64,000 nucleotides of DNA from Pedobacter puniceum. GTDB taxonomy: Bacteria; Bacteroidota; Bacteroidia; Sphingobacteriales; Sphingobacteriaceae. Position numbers and translations under genes: made by a program. The notes beneath the pieces are model-generated. The model searched no databases. It saw only the letters and a program-made list of their open reading frames with translations, and had not been told where the DNA came from. The stretch is taken from contig NZ_WKJI01000001.1 of assembly GCF_009674685.1 (NCBI RefSeq), forward strand, positions 620,001 through 684,000, written 5' to 3'. This document shows positions 32,367-41,381 of the stretch, one piece after another. Positions within the stretch are counted from its first letter, which is position 1, and the number at the start of each line of letters is the position of its first letter.

Positions 32367-33722
32367 ATGGAAAAAGGCAGCAACAACACCAGAAGAAGTT
32401 TTATCAAAACCGCAGTAACAGGTACAGCGGTAGTTACTTTTGGTGGTATTTTACCGGGCTTTAGTGCTAAAAGCTATGCTAGTATTTTAGGAGCTAATGA
32501 AAGGGTAAGGGTAGCCATGATGGGGGTAAACGCCAGAGGTTTAGCCTTAGCAACAAATTTTGCCATGCAACCCAATTGTGAAGTTATCTATGTTTGTGAT
32601 GTTGATGAAAGAGCCGCCCAAAAATGTATTGCCAAAGTAGAAGAAACTCAAAATAAAAAAACTAAGGCACAGCCTGATTTTAGAAAGGCTTTAGAAGATA
32701 AAAATTTAGATGCTTTGGTTGTGGCTGCGCCAGACCATTGGCATGCTCCTGCGGCTATCTTAGCATCAAAAGCTGGTAAACATGTTTATTTAGAGAAGCC
32801 TTGTAGCCATAACCCTCATGAAGGAGAATTGTTAGTTGCTGCGGTTGATAAGTATAAAAATGTAATCCAAATGGGTAACCAAAGGAGATCATGGCCAAAT
32901 GTTATTGCAGGAATTAAAGAGCTGCATAATGGCATAATCGGTCGCCCATATTTTGCTAAAACTTGGTATACAAACAATCGTAAACCTATCGGGATTGGAA
33001 AAGAAGCAGCTGTGCCATCTTGGTTAAATTATGATTTATGGCAAGGTCCAGCTCCGCATAAAGCTTACAAAGACAATGTTATACACTACAACTGGCATTG
33101 GTTTTGGCATTGGGGAACGGGTGAAGCCTTAAACAACGGAACGCATATGGTGGATATTGCCAGATGGGGTTTAAAGGTAGATTATCCTACAAAAGTTAGC
33201 TCAAACGGCGGAAGGTATCATTATAAAGATGATTGGGAAACTCCAGATACCCAAATCATCAATATGGAATTTGGTCATGATAAATTCATCAGTTGGGAGG
33301 GAAGAAGCTGTAACAGTGTGCCTGTTGAGGGTAGTACAGTTGGCGTGATTTTCTATGGCGAAAACGGTTCTTTACAAATTGACGGCTCTAATGCCTATAA
33401 GGTTTTTGATTTAAAAGGTAAACTTTTGAAAGAAGTGAAAGACGATACCAAAGTTGAAGCTACCAGTCTAACCAATCCCTCGCAAGTATTAGACGCTTAT
33501 CATCTCCAAAATTTCTTTGATGCTATAAAGAAAGGAAGTTTTTTAAATTCTGATATCATCAGTGGTCACCAAAGTACACTGTTGGTTCAGTTAGGTAATA
33601 TTGCTTTAAGAACTGGTACTAGCCTAAATATTAATCCTAAAAACGGAAGAATTATAGATAATCCAGAAGCCATGAAATATTGGAGCAGAGCTTATGAGCC
33701 AGGTTGGGAGCCTACCATTTAA
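32367..33722 (+). CDS. TAT-exported Gfo/Idh/MocA oxidoreductase (3 of 3)
   Basis: 451 residues. Twin-arginine signal NTRRSFIKTAVTGTAVVTF. Rossmann fold RVAMMGVNARGLALA and lysine motif HVYLEKPCSHNPHEG (EKP). The central region has the aromatic/His-rich stretch HYNWHWFWHWGTGEALNNG and THMVDIARWGL, characteristic of a large exported subfamily abundant in Bacteroidota and Planctomycetes. These are usually annotated as oxidoreductases of unknown substrate; relatives in 3-keto-glycoside pathways are known. It lies 13 nt after the second oxidoreductase gene and 12 nt before the MFS transporter gene, so it is clearly in the same operon. Confidence 0.9.
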   Translation: MEKGSNNTRRSFIKTAVTGTAVVTFGGILPGFSAKSYASILGANERVRVAMMGVNARGLALATNFAMQPNCEVIYVCDVDERAAQKCIAKVEETQNKKTKAQPDFRKALEDKNLDALVVAAPDHWHAPAAILASKAGKHVYLEKPCSHNPHEGELLVAAVDKYKNVIQMGNQRRSWPNVIAGIKELHNGIIGRPYFAKTWYTNNRKPIGIGKEAAVPSWLNYDLWQGPAPHKAYKDNVIHYNWHWFWHWGTGEALNNGTHMVDIARWGLKVDYPTKVSSNGGRYHYKDDWETPDTQIINMEFGHDKFISWEGRSCNSVPVEGSTVGVIFYGENGSLQIDGSNAYKVFDLKGKLLKEVKDDTKVEATSLTNPSQVLDAYHLQNFFDAIKKGSFLNSDIISGHQSTLLVQLGNIALRTGTSLNINPKNGRIIDNPEAMKYWSRAYEPGWEPTI

Positions 33723-33734
33723 TCAAAATCAAGC

Positions 33735-35057
33735 ATGAAGAATCATTTAGCATCAGTTGATGTAAACTCATTAAGTAAGCGTGATACCACAGTTTCTATC
33801 ATGATTATAGCGGTATTATTCTTCATTTTTGGTTTTGTGAGTTGGATAAATGCTATCCTTATCCCATATTTTAAAATCGCTTGCGAGCTTACAAATTTTC
33901 AATCTTATCTGGTAACTTTTGCATTTTATATATCCTATTTTGTGATGTCTGTACCATCGTCTTTTCTTTTAAAAGAGTTTGGATTTAAAAGAGGGATGAT
34001 GCTAGGTTTCTGGACAATGGCAATAGGTGCTTTTATTTTTGTGCCTGCCGCTTTTACTAGAACCTATGAAATCTTTTTAATCGGATTATTCACCTTAGGT
34101 TCTGGTTTAGCCATCTTACAAACAGCAGCAAACCCATATATTACCGTATTAGGCGCAAAAGAAAGAGCTGCACAACGTATCAGTATTATGGGGATATGCA
34201 ACAAAGGGGCGGGAATATTAGCACCTTTAATTTTTGCAGCTGTAATTCTTAAAGCTACAGATGGAGAACTGTTTAAGCAACTTCCTACGATGGATGATGT
34301 CCAGAGGGATGCAGCTTTAGATGAACTTATTAGAAGGGTAATAGTACCTTATTCTTGTGTAGGTGCTGTACTATTTGGATTAGGCTTATTTGTAAGGTAT
34401 TCACCTCTACCAGAAATAAATACCGAGAAAGAAAGTGAAGAAGTTGCTCTAGCTAATTCTGATAAAACAAGCATTTTTCAGTTTCCACATTTAATATTGG
34501 GCGCTATTGCTATATTTTTACATGTAGGTACACAGGTAATTGCTATTGATACCATTATTGGCTATGCTGGCTCTATGAATATTCAACTCCTAGAAGCTAA
34601 AGTTTTTCCGTCTTACACTTTGTTTTTAACTATTTGCGGCTATTTATTGGGTATAATTACCATTCCAAGATTTGTTAGTCAGGTTAATGCTTTAAGAATA
34701 TGTACTTTATTGGGTACTATTTTCACCTTAGCTATTATTTATACCGAAGGAAATATTAATTTTTTAGGTCATGATGCCGATATCTCTATCTGGTTTGTGG
34801 TGCTTTTAGGTTTAGCTAATTCTTTAGTATGGGCGGGTATTTGGCCTCTTGCTTTAGATGGTTTAGGTAGGTTTACCAAACTAGGTGCTTCTATCATGAT
34901 TATGGGTTTATGTGGCAACGCAATAGTTCCTTTATTTTATGGTTATTTTGCTGATGAATTTGGTTTGAAACAAGCTTACTGGGTGTTATTTCCATGTTAT
35001 TTGTACCTCGTATTTTATGCAGTAAAGGGATTTAAAATAAGGCGATGGAGCATTTAA
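33735..35057 (+). CDS. FucP/GluP-like MFS sugar transporter
   Basis: 440 residues with twelve predicted membrane helices. It belongs to the FHS (fucose:H+ symporter/glucose-galactose transporter) group: FFIFGFVSWINAILIPYFK at helix 1, FYISYFVMSVPSS, the GSGLAILQTAANPYITVLG motif, and ISIMGICNKGAGILAPL. It should bring a monosaccharide or small glycoside, such as a keto-sugar or amino-sugar product of the exported enzymes, across the inner membrane by proton symport (inference). It sits inside the operon with the TAT oxidoreductases, 12 and 13 nt from its neighbours. Confidence 0.93.
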   Translation: MKNHLASVDVNSLSKRDTTVSIMIIAVLFFIFGFVSWINAILIPYFKIACELTNFQSYLVTFAFYISYFVMSVPSSFLLKEFGFKRGMMLGFWTMAIGAFIFVPAAFTRTYEIFLIGLFTLGSGLAILQTAANPYITVLGAKERAAQRISIMGICNKGAGILAPLIFAAVILKATDGELFKQLPTMDDVQRDAALDELIRRVIVPYSCVGAVLFGLGLFVRYSPLPEINTEKESEEVALANSDKTSIFQFPHLILGAIAIFLHVGTQVIAIDTIIGYAGSMNIQLLEAKVFPSYTLFLTICGYLLGIITIPRFVSQVNALRICTLLGTIFTLAIIYTEGNINFLGHDADISIWFVVLLGLANSLVWAGIWPLALDGLGRFTKLGASIMIMGLCGNAIVPLFYGYFADEFGLKQAYWVLFPCYLYLVFYAVKGFKIRRWSI

Positions 35058-35070
35058 ACCGTCATTTATA

Positions 35071-36444
35071 ATGAAAAACAACTTCATAAAATTATCAGCT
35101 ATTATTGTTCTTGTTTTAATTTGCTCAGCTTGTAGGGTACAAAAAAACAGCAAATTAGGTATGATTAAACTTTTAACCTTAAATCCGGGACATTTTCATG
35201 CAGCCTTAGTTCAAAAAGTAATGTTTGATGAGGTAAGTAAAGAAGTTAATATTTATGCCCCAAACGGCCCCGAACTAGCTGCACATCTTAAGCTGATAAA
35301 TTCTTATAATACGAGAGAAAATAATCCTACCAACTGGCAATTAAATGTCTATAAAGGCGAAGATTATCTTCAAAAGATGTTGAGTGAAAAGAAGGGCAAT
35401 GTTTTAATCTTAGCGGGAAACAACCAGAAAAAAACTGCTTATATCAATGAAGCCGTTCAAGCTGGGTTAAATGTCTTAGCAGATAAACCTATGGCTATTG
35501 ATAAAAGAGGATTTGAAATCCTTGAAAAAGCTTTTCAAAAGGCAGAAGCTCATGATTTACTTCTTTTTGATATCATGACAGAACGTTATGAAATTACTAA
35601 CTTATTGCAAAGAGAATTAGCCCAAAATCCAGAAGTTTTTGGAGACATACAGAAAGGCAACCTGCAGCAACCTGCTGTGGAAAAATTAAGTGTACACCAT
35701 TTTTTTAAATATGTTTCTGGTGCACCATTAATAAGACCAGCTTGGTATTTTGATGTTGAACAAGAAGGTGAGGGTTTGGTAGATGTTACTACCCATTTGG
35801 TTGATTTAATACAATGGTCTGTTTTTCCTGAGACGGTTTTTGATTATAAAAATGATGTGGTAATACTTTCTGCACAAAAATGGTCTACGCCTTTAAGTTT
35901 AGCAGAGTTTACTAAGTCAACCAGATTAGATACTTTTCCTGATTATCTTAAAAAATATCTTAAAAACGATGTTTTACATGTAAATGCCAATGGAGAAATG
36001 ATATATACTTTAAAAGGTGTATATGTAAAAGTTGGTGTGAAATGGGATTTTGAAGCACCTAAAGGAAGTGGCGATACGCATTACTCTTTGATACGTGGTA
36101 CAAAAGCAAATTTGTTTATTAAACAAGGTAAAGAGCAGAATTTTAAGCCTATTTTGTATATAAAACCATTAAAGCAAACAGCGGCTTATACAAAGCAATT
36201 AAATCAAAACATTAAAAAACTAAGTTTAAAGTATCCCGGTATAGCTTTAAAACCTTCTGATGAAGGCTGGGAAATTGTTATACCAGAAAAGTATCATGTA
36301 GGACATGAAGCTCATTTTGCAGAAGTTGCCAAGAAGTATTTTTCTTATTTAAAAAAAGGCCAGCTTCCGGCTTGGGAAAAATCTTATATGCTTACCAAAT
36401 ATTATACAACAACATCCGCTTTAAGTAAAGCATCGTTAAAATAG
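35071..36444 (+). CDS. Lipoprotein Gfo/Idh/MocA-type oxidoreductase
   Basis: 457 residues with a lipoprotein signal (IIVLVLICSACRVQ, lipobox CSAC). The Rossmann-like core is diverged: IKLLTLNPGHFHAALV replaces the GxGxxG loop, while LADKPMAIDKRGFE keeps the DKP lysine motif. An ADKP/DVTTHLVDLIQW segment supplies the pocket His and Asp. The C-terminal third (YSLIRGTKANLFIKQGKEQ onward) is the extra domain usual in putative exported oxidoreductases of Bacteroidota polysaccharide and glycoside loci. It is fourth of this superfamily in one operon and the only one with a lipid anchor rather than TAT export, so it may be unable to use a soluble dinucleotide. Confidence 0.85.
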   Translation: MKNNFIKLSAIIVLVLICSACRVQKNSKLGMIKLLTLNPGHFHAALVQKVMFDEVSKEVNIYAPNGPELAAHLKLINSYNTRENNPTNWQLNVYKGEDYLQKMLSEKKGNVLILAGNNQKKTAYINEAVQAGLNVLADKPMAIDKRGFEILEKAFQKAEAHDLLLFDIMTERYEITNLLQRELAQNPEVFGDIQKGNLQQPAVEKLSVHHFFKYVSGAPLIRPAWYFDVEQEGEGLVDVTTHLVDLIQWSVFPETVFDYKNDVVILSAQKWSTPLSLAEFTKSTRLDTFPDYLKKYLKNDVLHVNANGEMIYTLKGVYVKVGVKWDFEAPKGSGDTHYSLIRGTKANLFIKQGKEQNFKPILYIKPLKQTAAYTKQLNQNIKKLSLKYPGIALKPSDEGWEIVIPEKYHVGHEAHFAEVAKKYFSYLKKGQLPAWEKSYMLTKYYTTTSALSKASLK

Positions 36445-36448
36445 GTTT

Positions 36449-37102
36449 ATGTTGGATACACACCCTAGCATTTTTGTGCCTCATATTTCTGAAGATATAA
36501 GCATTTTAGATTTAAATATTATAGCTAAACAACTAAATACTTTAAAACCTCATAAGCTCATAAACTCCTCTTGGGCTAATTTCAAAACAAATACAGAATC
36601 GTCTTTTAATATTGCCCATTTACAGGATACTTTACTATTAAAATTTCAAGTTTCTGAAACCTATTTTAAATCGCATGCTAGAAAAACTAATGATGATGTT
36701 CATTTAGATAATTGTGTTGAGTGTTTCATATCTTTTTTGGATGATGAAAATTACTATAACCTAGAATTTAATTGTTTAGGAAGCTTAAAAGTAGGTTATG
36801 GTGAAGGTAGGTTTAATAGGAAGCTATTGCCAGAACAAATATTAAAATCGATAAAAACGCTTACTAAGCTTCAAAATGATAAGACATTAAATCAATTTAA
36901 TTGGGAAATATTGATTTTAGTACCGATAGATGTTTTTGTTTTTTCTAACTTAAAGACTTTCAGGGGTTTATCGGCAAAAGCTAATTTTTATAAATGTGGA
37001 GATGATTTACCACAGCCAGATTATCTCTCTTGGACTTTTATTGATACTCTTGAACCAGATTTTCATCAGCCAAAATTTTTTGGTGATATTTTTTTTAGCT
37101 GA
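36449..37102 (+). CDS. CBM9/DOMON-like carbohydrate-binding protein
   Basis: 217 residues, no signal peptide. The beta-rich fold resembles the family 9 carbohydrate-binding (CBM9-like) domain: WANFKTNTESSFNIAHLQDTLLLKFQVSE, VHLDNCVECFISFLDDENYYNLEFNCLG, and the ending PDYLSWTFIDTLEPDFHQPKFFGDIFF. Proteins like this often accompany exported oxidoreductases and glycoside hydrolases in Bacteroidota. The lack of a signal peptide suggests a cytoplasmic location or that an N-terminal signal is missing. It starts 4 nt after the previous stop, so it is translationally linked, and it closes the operon before a strong terminator. Confidence 0.78.
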   Translation: MLDTHPSIFVPHISEDISILDLNIIAKQLNTLKPHKLINSSWANFKTNTESSFNIAHLQDTLLLKFQVSETYFKSHARKTNDDVHLDNCVECFISFLDDENYYNLEFNCLGSLKVGYGEGRFNRKLLPEQILKSIKTLTKLQNDKTLNQFNWEILILVPIDVFVFSNLKTFRGLSAKANFYKCGDDLPQPDYLSWTFIDTLEPDFHQPKFFGDIFFS

Positions 37103-37106
37103 TTAA

Positions 37107-37149
37107 AAAACAAACAAAGGGAGCCATTATGGCTCCCTTTGTTTGTTTT
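37107..37149. terminator. Terminator of the sugar-oxidoreductase operon
   Basis: A perfect 19-bp stem: AAAACAAACAAAGGGAGCC (37107-37125) pairs with its complement at 37131-37149 around a short loop. It is symmetrical, so it also ends the convergent outer-membrane protein gene. Confidence 0.9.
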
Positions 37150-37168
37150 AATTTCTAAAGGTATTAGC

Positions 37169-37837
37169 TTAAAAAGCAAATCCTACATAGAAAGATAAAA
37201 CACGGTTATTTTTCTCTACGTTAGTAGCGCTTGTACTACCGGGACGTAAATTGGTTAAACCTAAACCATAACCTGCGCCAATGTTAAATCCAGATGAAAA
37301 TTGATATCCTGTTAAGAAATTGAAACCAAAATCTATAGGTTTTATGTCATCCCCAGAGTCATTACCAATATTCATATCTGTTTCTCCTTCGTAATCAATA
37401 CCAAAGAAAGAACCTTCGCCTTTGTACTGGCCTGCTACGTTAAAACCAGCATAAGGGCCGGCACCTAAAAAGAATTTACCTGGTCCGGCTGGTACATTTA
37501 AAACAAAGTTTACAGGTACTTCAACAGCTAAAACATTTTCTGTAAGTTCATTATTTCCGCTAGTATATTTAGCACCTTTACCTTGTAAAGAAATACCAGG
37601 TTGTACAGAGAACATCCCTGATAAAGGAACATCGGCATAACCTGTTACATGAAAGTTTACAGCACTCTCGGTATCGTTAGAAGTGTTAGCGTCATCATCA
37701 GTAAACTGATACTTTGGTAAGTTAACTCCTGCTTTCAAACCAAATTTGGTTGCTCCGGCAGAAGATGTTGTAGTTGTTTGTGCATATACAGTGCTCCCGA
37801 AAATGAAAGCTGCTGCTACTAAAAAAACTTTTTTCAT
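37169..37837 (-). CDS. Outer membrane beta-barrel protein (PorT/OmpW-like)
   Basis: 222 residues from the ATG at 37837, where a clean signal peptide begins (KKVFLVAAAFIFGSTVYAQ). An upstream in-frame ATG at 37894 would add 19 residues ahead of that signal and is rejected. The mature protein has alternating beta-strands (KFGLKAGVNLPKYQF, FMPGISLQG-like segments, GFNFLTGYQFSSGFNIGAGYGLGL) and ends in a terminal Phe strand (VLSFYVGFAF), the outer-membrane insertion signal. It is an eight-strand barrel of unknown role, common in Bacteroidota. It is convergent with the sugar operon. Confidence 0.85.
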   Translation of the reverse strand: MKKVFLVAAAFIFGSTVYAQTTTTSSAGATKFGLKAGVNLPKYQFTDDDANTSNDTESAVNFHVTGYADVPLSGMFSVQPGISLQGKGAKYTSGNNELTENVLAVEVPVNFVLNVPAGPGKFFLGAGPYAGFNVAGQYKGEGSFFGIDYEGETDMNIGNDSGDDIKPIDFGFNFLTGYQFSSGFNIGAGYGLGLTNLRPGSTSATNVEKNNRVLSFYVGFAF

Positions 37838-37995
37838 AATTGTGTTATTTAAGATTAAATAAGTTCGATACCCTTTGTTCAATATCAGGTCCAATTGGCA
37901 TAGTTTATCTTGTTTTTGTATTATCTAGCTGAAAATGAGCTTGATTTTTGCTTTAGATAGGATGTTAGACTTTTTAATTTTTGTAGTCTATAAAA

Positions 37996-38003
37996 TACAT
38001 TTG
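37996..38003 (+). promoter_or_regulatory. -7 promoter element upstream of the 121-residue gene
   Basis: TACATTTG fits TAnnTTTG and is 59 nt before the start at 38063. The -33 element at a proper distance is not convincing. Confidence 0.35.
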
Positions 38004-38062
38004 TGTCACTTTTACGTTACAAAATGTCGACTAAACTATAATCTATCTTTAATTTTGTTTTT

Positions 38063-38428
38063 ATGCAGGAGCTCAGGAACATCAGCGTAAGCGAAGAAGA
38101 AAAAAATAAATGGCTAGGAGGGCAACATAAAGAAGAATTTTTTTTGTTTCTTAAAAACAAAGAGACTTTAATACACGATTTAATTTTTAGCTATCATTAC
38201 CACAAAAAAGAAAGGGTGTATGATTTGGTACTGCAAGAAAATCAAATATTTTATCAAACTGCTAATAGCGGATATTTTATAGTTCATTATCAGATAGGTT
38301 TTTTTAATGCTTGTGCAGATTTAGACCATCATGCGCCAGAAAAAATGAAAATTGATTTTAATTTTACCGATACTACTTTACAACTGAAGGGAGAGTATAT
38401 CCCTGAAAGAGAACCAGATGAAATTTAA
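38063..38428 (+). CDS. Small protein of unknown function
   Basis: 121 residues, cytoplasmic, rich in charged residues, with no signal peptide or membrane segment. Visible stretches (NKWLGGQHKEEFFLFLKNKE, YHYHKKERVYDLVLQENQIFYQTANSGYFIVHY, FNACADLDHHAPEKMKIDFNF) suggest an alpha/beta fold with a beta-rich core. I do not recognise the family. Its 3' end overlaps the first codons of the next ORF by 11 nt if that starts at 38418, or leaves 10 nt if it starts at 38439. The two are therefore translationally close and probably in one transcript. Confidence 0.65.
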   Translation: MQELRNISVSEEEKNKWLGGQHKEEFFLFLKNKETLIHDLIFSYHYHKKERVYDLVLQENQIFYQTANSGYFIVHYQIGFFNACADLDHHAPEKMKIDFNFTDTTLQLKGEYIPEREPDEI

Positions 38429-38438
38429 TACGAAAAAC

Positions 38439-39152
38439 ATGAGAAACTACATTTTTTACACACTATCACTGTTAATAATTATATTATCTTCTTGCGGAGG
38501 GTCTGGCTGTATAACCGGCTCCGGAGAGCAAATTGTAGAACAAAGAAGCATTGGCGATTTTTCTAAATTAGAAATATCAGGAGATTTTAAGGTATTGATA
38601 TCCCAATCAGATTCTTTTACAATGAGCATCATGGCTGATGACAATGTTATTCCTCATGTAAAGCAGAAAATATCTGGCGATGTACTTACTATTACCTTGG
38701 ATAAAGATATATGCGATGGTGGTCCGGTTGCTATAAGTTTATCTTCTAAAACTTGGAATGCTATTAAAGCATCCGGTGCGGTAGAAGTGATAGGAGAAAG
38801 TAAAATTATAGCTCAAGATTTTGAATTAGATTTAAGCGGTGCAACAGATGTAGCTTTGGTGTTAGAAGCTGCAAGATTAACTACTAATACATCTGGATCT
38901 GCAGAAATTAGTTTAAAAGGACAAAGCAGACAGCATTTTATAGAAACCAGCGGTTCTAGCACTATTAAAGCCTTTGATTTTGTAGTAAGTGATTACAGGC
39001 TGGAAAGCAGTGGTGCAAGTGATGCACAAATAAATGTTTTAAATAGTTTAGAAGTAAAATCATCTGGGCAAAGCAATATCATTTATAAAGGAAATCCAAA
39101 AACCATTAAGAGAGATGAAAGTGGTGCTGCAAGCATCACGCAAGCAAATTAA
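38439..39152 (+). CDS. DUF2807 (head GIN) domain lipoprotein
   Basis: 237 residues from the ATG at 38439, which gives a compact lipoprotein signal (RNYIFYTLSLLIIILSSCGG, lipobox LSSC). An in-frame ATG at 38418 adds seven residues. The mature region is a right-handed beta-helix-like DUF2807 domain: RSIGDFSKLEISGDFKVLISQ is the diagnostic first repeat, followed by repeated short strands (ELDLSGATDVALVLE, TSGSAEISLKGQ, SSGASDAQINVL). Such proteins are exported and of unknown role, perhaps surface adhesins or regulators. The preceding small gene is in the same direction. Confidence 0.85.
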   Translation: MRNYIFYTLSLLIIILSSCGGSGCITGSGEQIVEQRSIGDFSKLEISGDFKVLISQSDSFTMSIMADDNVIPHVKQKISGDVLTITLDKDICDGGPVAISLSSKTWNAIKASGAVEVIGESKIIAQDFELDLSGATDVALVLEAARLTTNTSGSAEISLKGQSRQHFIETSGSSTIKAFDFVVSDYRLESSGASDAQINVLNSLEVKSSGQSNIIYKGNPKTIKRDESGAASITQAN

Positions 39153-39206
39153 GCTTGGGAAATTGCCGTGTTAGAATTATAAAATATTTCTATAATTTTA
39201 AGCCCA

Positions 39207-40535
39207 ATGTTTAAAGACAATAAAAAAACCATTCGTTCATGGGCTATGTTCGATTGGGCAAATTCTTCTTATAATCTGGTTATAACATCAACTATTTTTC
39301 CGGCTTATTATACGGCTATAACCACTACAAAAACAGCAACAGGCACAACAGATAAAGTTTCTTTCTTTGGTTTAGAGTTTGTAAACACGGCTTTATCTAA
39401 TTACGCTTTAGCTGTAGCTTATTTAATTATTGCTATAATCACCCCTTTTTTAACCGCTACTGCCGATTATCGTGGTAACAAAAAGGTTTTCTTGAGATTA
39501 TTTACTTGGTTAGGAGCTTTATCTTGTGCAGGTTTATACTTTTTTAAGTCTGATACATTAGAACTTGGCGTTATTTTATTTGCCCTAGCAGCTATAGGTT
39601 ATTGTGGCGGAATTGTATTTATTAATTCTTATTTGCCAGAAATTGCCAGTAAAGAAAAACAAGATGCCGTAAGTGCCAAAGGTTTTGCTTATGGTTATGT
39701 GGGCAGTGTTATTTTACAAATTATTTGTTTTGTTTTTGTATTGATGCCTGATCTTTTTGGTATTACCGATGCTACTTTTCCTGCTCGTTTATCTTTTCTT
39801 TTAGTAGGTATCTGGTGGATAAGTTTTGCGCATATCTCTTTTAGCGTTTTACCTAAAGGCAGCCCCAATTTTAATAAAGTAGACAAAGCCAAGATACATA
39901 GTGGTTTTCAGGAATTATTAAAAGTTTGGAAGCAGGTAAGTCAGATGGCGGTTTTAAAACGCTTTTTATTGGCTTTCTTCTTTTATGCTATGGGGGTGCA
40001 AACCATTATGTTGGTTGCTGCAAACTTTGGTGAGAAGGTTTTGCATTTGGGTACAGAAAAGCTTATCATCACCATCCTAATTATTCAGTTGGTAGCAATT
40101 TTAGGAGCTATTTTAATGTCTAAACTATCTAAACGCTTTGGCAATATACAGGTACTTATTTTTGTGGTAAGTATTTGGATATTGGTTTGTATAGCAGCCT
40201 ATCATATCACAAATCAGACAGAATTTTTTGCTTTAGCGGCTGTTGTAGGTTTGTTTATGGGGGGTATACAATCTTTATCACGCTCAACGTTTTCTAAATT
40301 TATTCCAGAAAATACACCAGATACGGCTTCTTTTTTTAGTTTTTACGATGTTACAGAGAAGCTGGCTATCGTAGCTGGTTTATTTAGTTTCGGATTGATA
40401 GAAGAACTTACAGGTAGTATGCGAAATTCAACTTTAGCTTTAGCGTCTTTCTTTACCGTAGGTTTATTGGTACTTTTTACAGTTTTAAACTCACAAAAGA
40501 AGCATAAAAATCAGGCTAATATACAGGCAATTTAA
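39207..40535 (+). CDS. UMF1-family MFS transporter
   Basis: 442 residues with about twelve membrane helices. The N-terminal DNKKTIRSWAMFDWANSSYNLVI is the hallmark of the UMF1/Atg22-like family (F/Y-D-W-A-x-S motif), followed by TIFPAYYTAI, TPFLTATADYRG and the GYCGGIVFINSYLPEI segment. Relatives in eukaryotes export amino acids from the vacuole; the bacterial substrate is unknown. It stands in the same direction as the DUF2807 gene (54 nt after) and 57 nt before the LutA-like gene, but those gaps and a -7 box at 40567 suggest separate units. Confidence 0.9.
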   Translation: MFKDNKKTIRSWAMFDWANSSYNLVITSTIFPAYYTAITTTKTATGTTDKVSFFGLEFVNTALSNYALAVAYLIIAIITPFLTATADYRGNKKVFLRLFTWLGALSCAGLYFFKSDTLELGVILFALAAIGYCGGIVFINSYLPEIASKEKQDAVSAKGFAYGYVGSVILQIICFVFVLMPDLFGITDATFPARLSFLLVGIWWISFAHISFSVLPKGSPNFNKVDKAKIHSGFQELLKVWKQVSQMAVLKRFLLAFFFYAMGVQTIMLVAANFGEKVLHLGTEKLIITILIIQLVAILGAILMSKLSKRFGNIQVLIFVVSIWILVCIAAYHITNQTEFFALAAVVGLFMGGIQSLSRSTFSKFIPENTPDTASFFSFYDVTEKLAIVAGLFSFGLIEELTGSMRNSTLALASFFTVGLLVLFTVLNSQKKHKNQANIQAI

Positions 40536-40566
40536 AATTGCCTAATACTTTTTAACATATATCCTT

Positions 40567-40574
40567 TACTTTTG
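40567..40574 (+). promoter_or_regulatory. -7 promoter element of the LutA-like gene
   Basis: TACTTTTG fits TAnnTTTG and ends 18 nt before the start codon. The nearest TTG is about 26 nt upstream of it, longer than usual. Confidence 0.4.
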
Positions 40575-40592
40575 AGCTTTTAACGCCCACAA

Positions 40593-41330
40593 ATGAACGT
40601 AGAACTATTTATACCTTGCTTTGTTGATCAGCTTTATGCAGAAACAGCACATAATACCGTAAAACTTCTAGAAAAAGCAGGTTGTAAGGTAATTTATAAT
40701 CCAGAACAAACTTGCTGTGGGCAGCCAGCTTATAATGCTGGTTTTTGGGATGAAGCTAAGGAGGTAGGAAGTAAGTTTTTAAATGATTTTTCTGAACAGA
40801 ATTATATCGTTTCTCCTTCTGCTTCTTGTACCGGGATGGTGAAAAATGCCTATAATAACTTATTTTTTAATACCGCTATCCATAATAAATGCAGAACAAT
40901 TCAAAGTCATATTTTTGAGTTATCAGACTTTTTAGTGAACATCGCAAAGAAAGATTATTTTGGTGCCGAGCTAGAAGCTAAAATTGTTTATCATGATTCT
41001 TGTAGCGCTTTAAGAGAATGTAAAATTAAAGAAGAACCACGCTTATTGTTAGCAAAAGTGCATGGTTTAGAGCTGGTAGAGATGAAAGATAATGAAACTT
41101 GCTGCGGTTTTGGTGGTACTTTTTCTGTTAAATTTCCTGATATTTCATCGGCTATGGCCGAGCAAAAAGTACAAAATGCTTTAGATACTGGTGCCGAGTA
41201 CATTGTTTCTACAGATGCTTCTTGCTTATTACAACTACAAGCTTATATAGATGCGCATCAATTACCTATTAAAACTATGCATTTAGCAGATGTTTTAACT
41301 ACCGGTTGGATGGAAGATGCTTCTTTATAA
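40593..41330 (+). CDS. LutA/YkgE-family (Fe-S) binding protein
   Basis: 245 residues, the normal size for LutA. Two CCG domains are present: first NVELFIPCFVDQLY ... PEQTCCGQPAYNAGF, second YHDSCSALRECKI ... NETCCGFGGTFSVKFP. The cysteine clusters hold an iron-sulfur cluster, as in heterodisulfide-reductase-like subunits. LutA acts with LutB and LutC in L-lactate oxidation, but neither is encoded within this window. It could work with partners elsewhere or belong to a different dehydrogenase. A terminator follows. Confidence 0.9.
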   Translation: MNVELFIPCFVDQLYAETAHNTVKLLEKAGCKVIYNPEQTCCGQPAYNAGFWDEAKEVGSKFLNDFSEQNYIVSPSASCTGMVKNAYNNLFFNTAIHNKCRTIQSHIFELSDFLVNIAKKDYFGAELEAKIVYHDSCSALRECKIKEEPRLLLAKVHGLELVEMKDNETCCGFGGTFSVKFPDISSAMAEQKVQNALDTGAEYIVSTDASCLLQLQAYIDAHQLPIKTMHLADVLTTGWMEDASL

Positions 41331-41340
41331 AATAAAAATC

Positions 41341-41373
41341 TCTTAAGGGATGATTTTCTAACATCCCTTAAGA
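41341..41373. terminator. Terminator between convergent genes
   Basis: The 12-bp stem TCTTAAGGGATG (41341-41352) pairs with CATCCCTTAAGA (41362-41373). Read leftward it runs into GATTTTTATTTTAT, so it mainly ends the SPFH transcript, and it also lies just beyond the LutA-like gene. Confidence 0.75.
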
Positions 41374-41381
41374 AATGGTAT

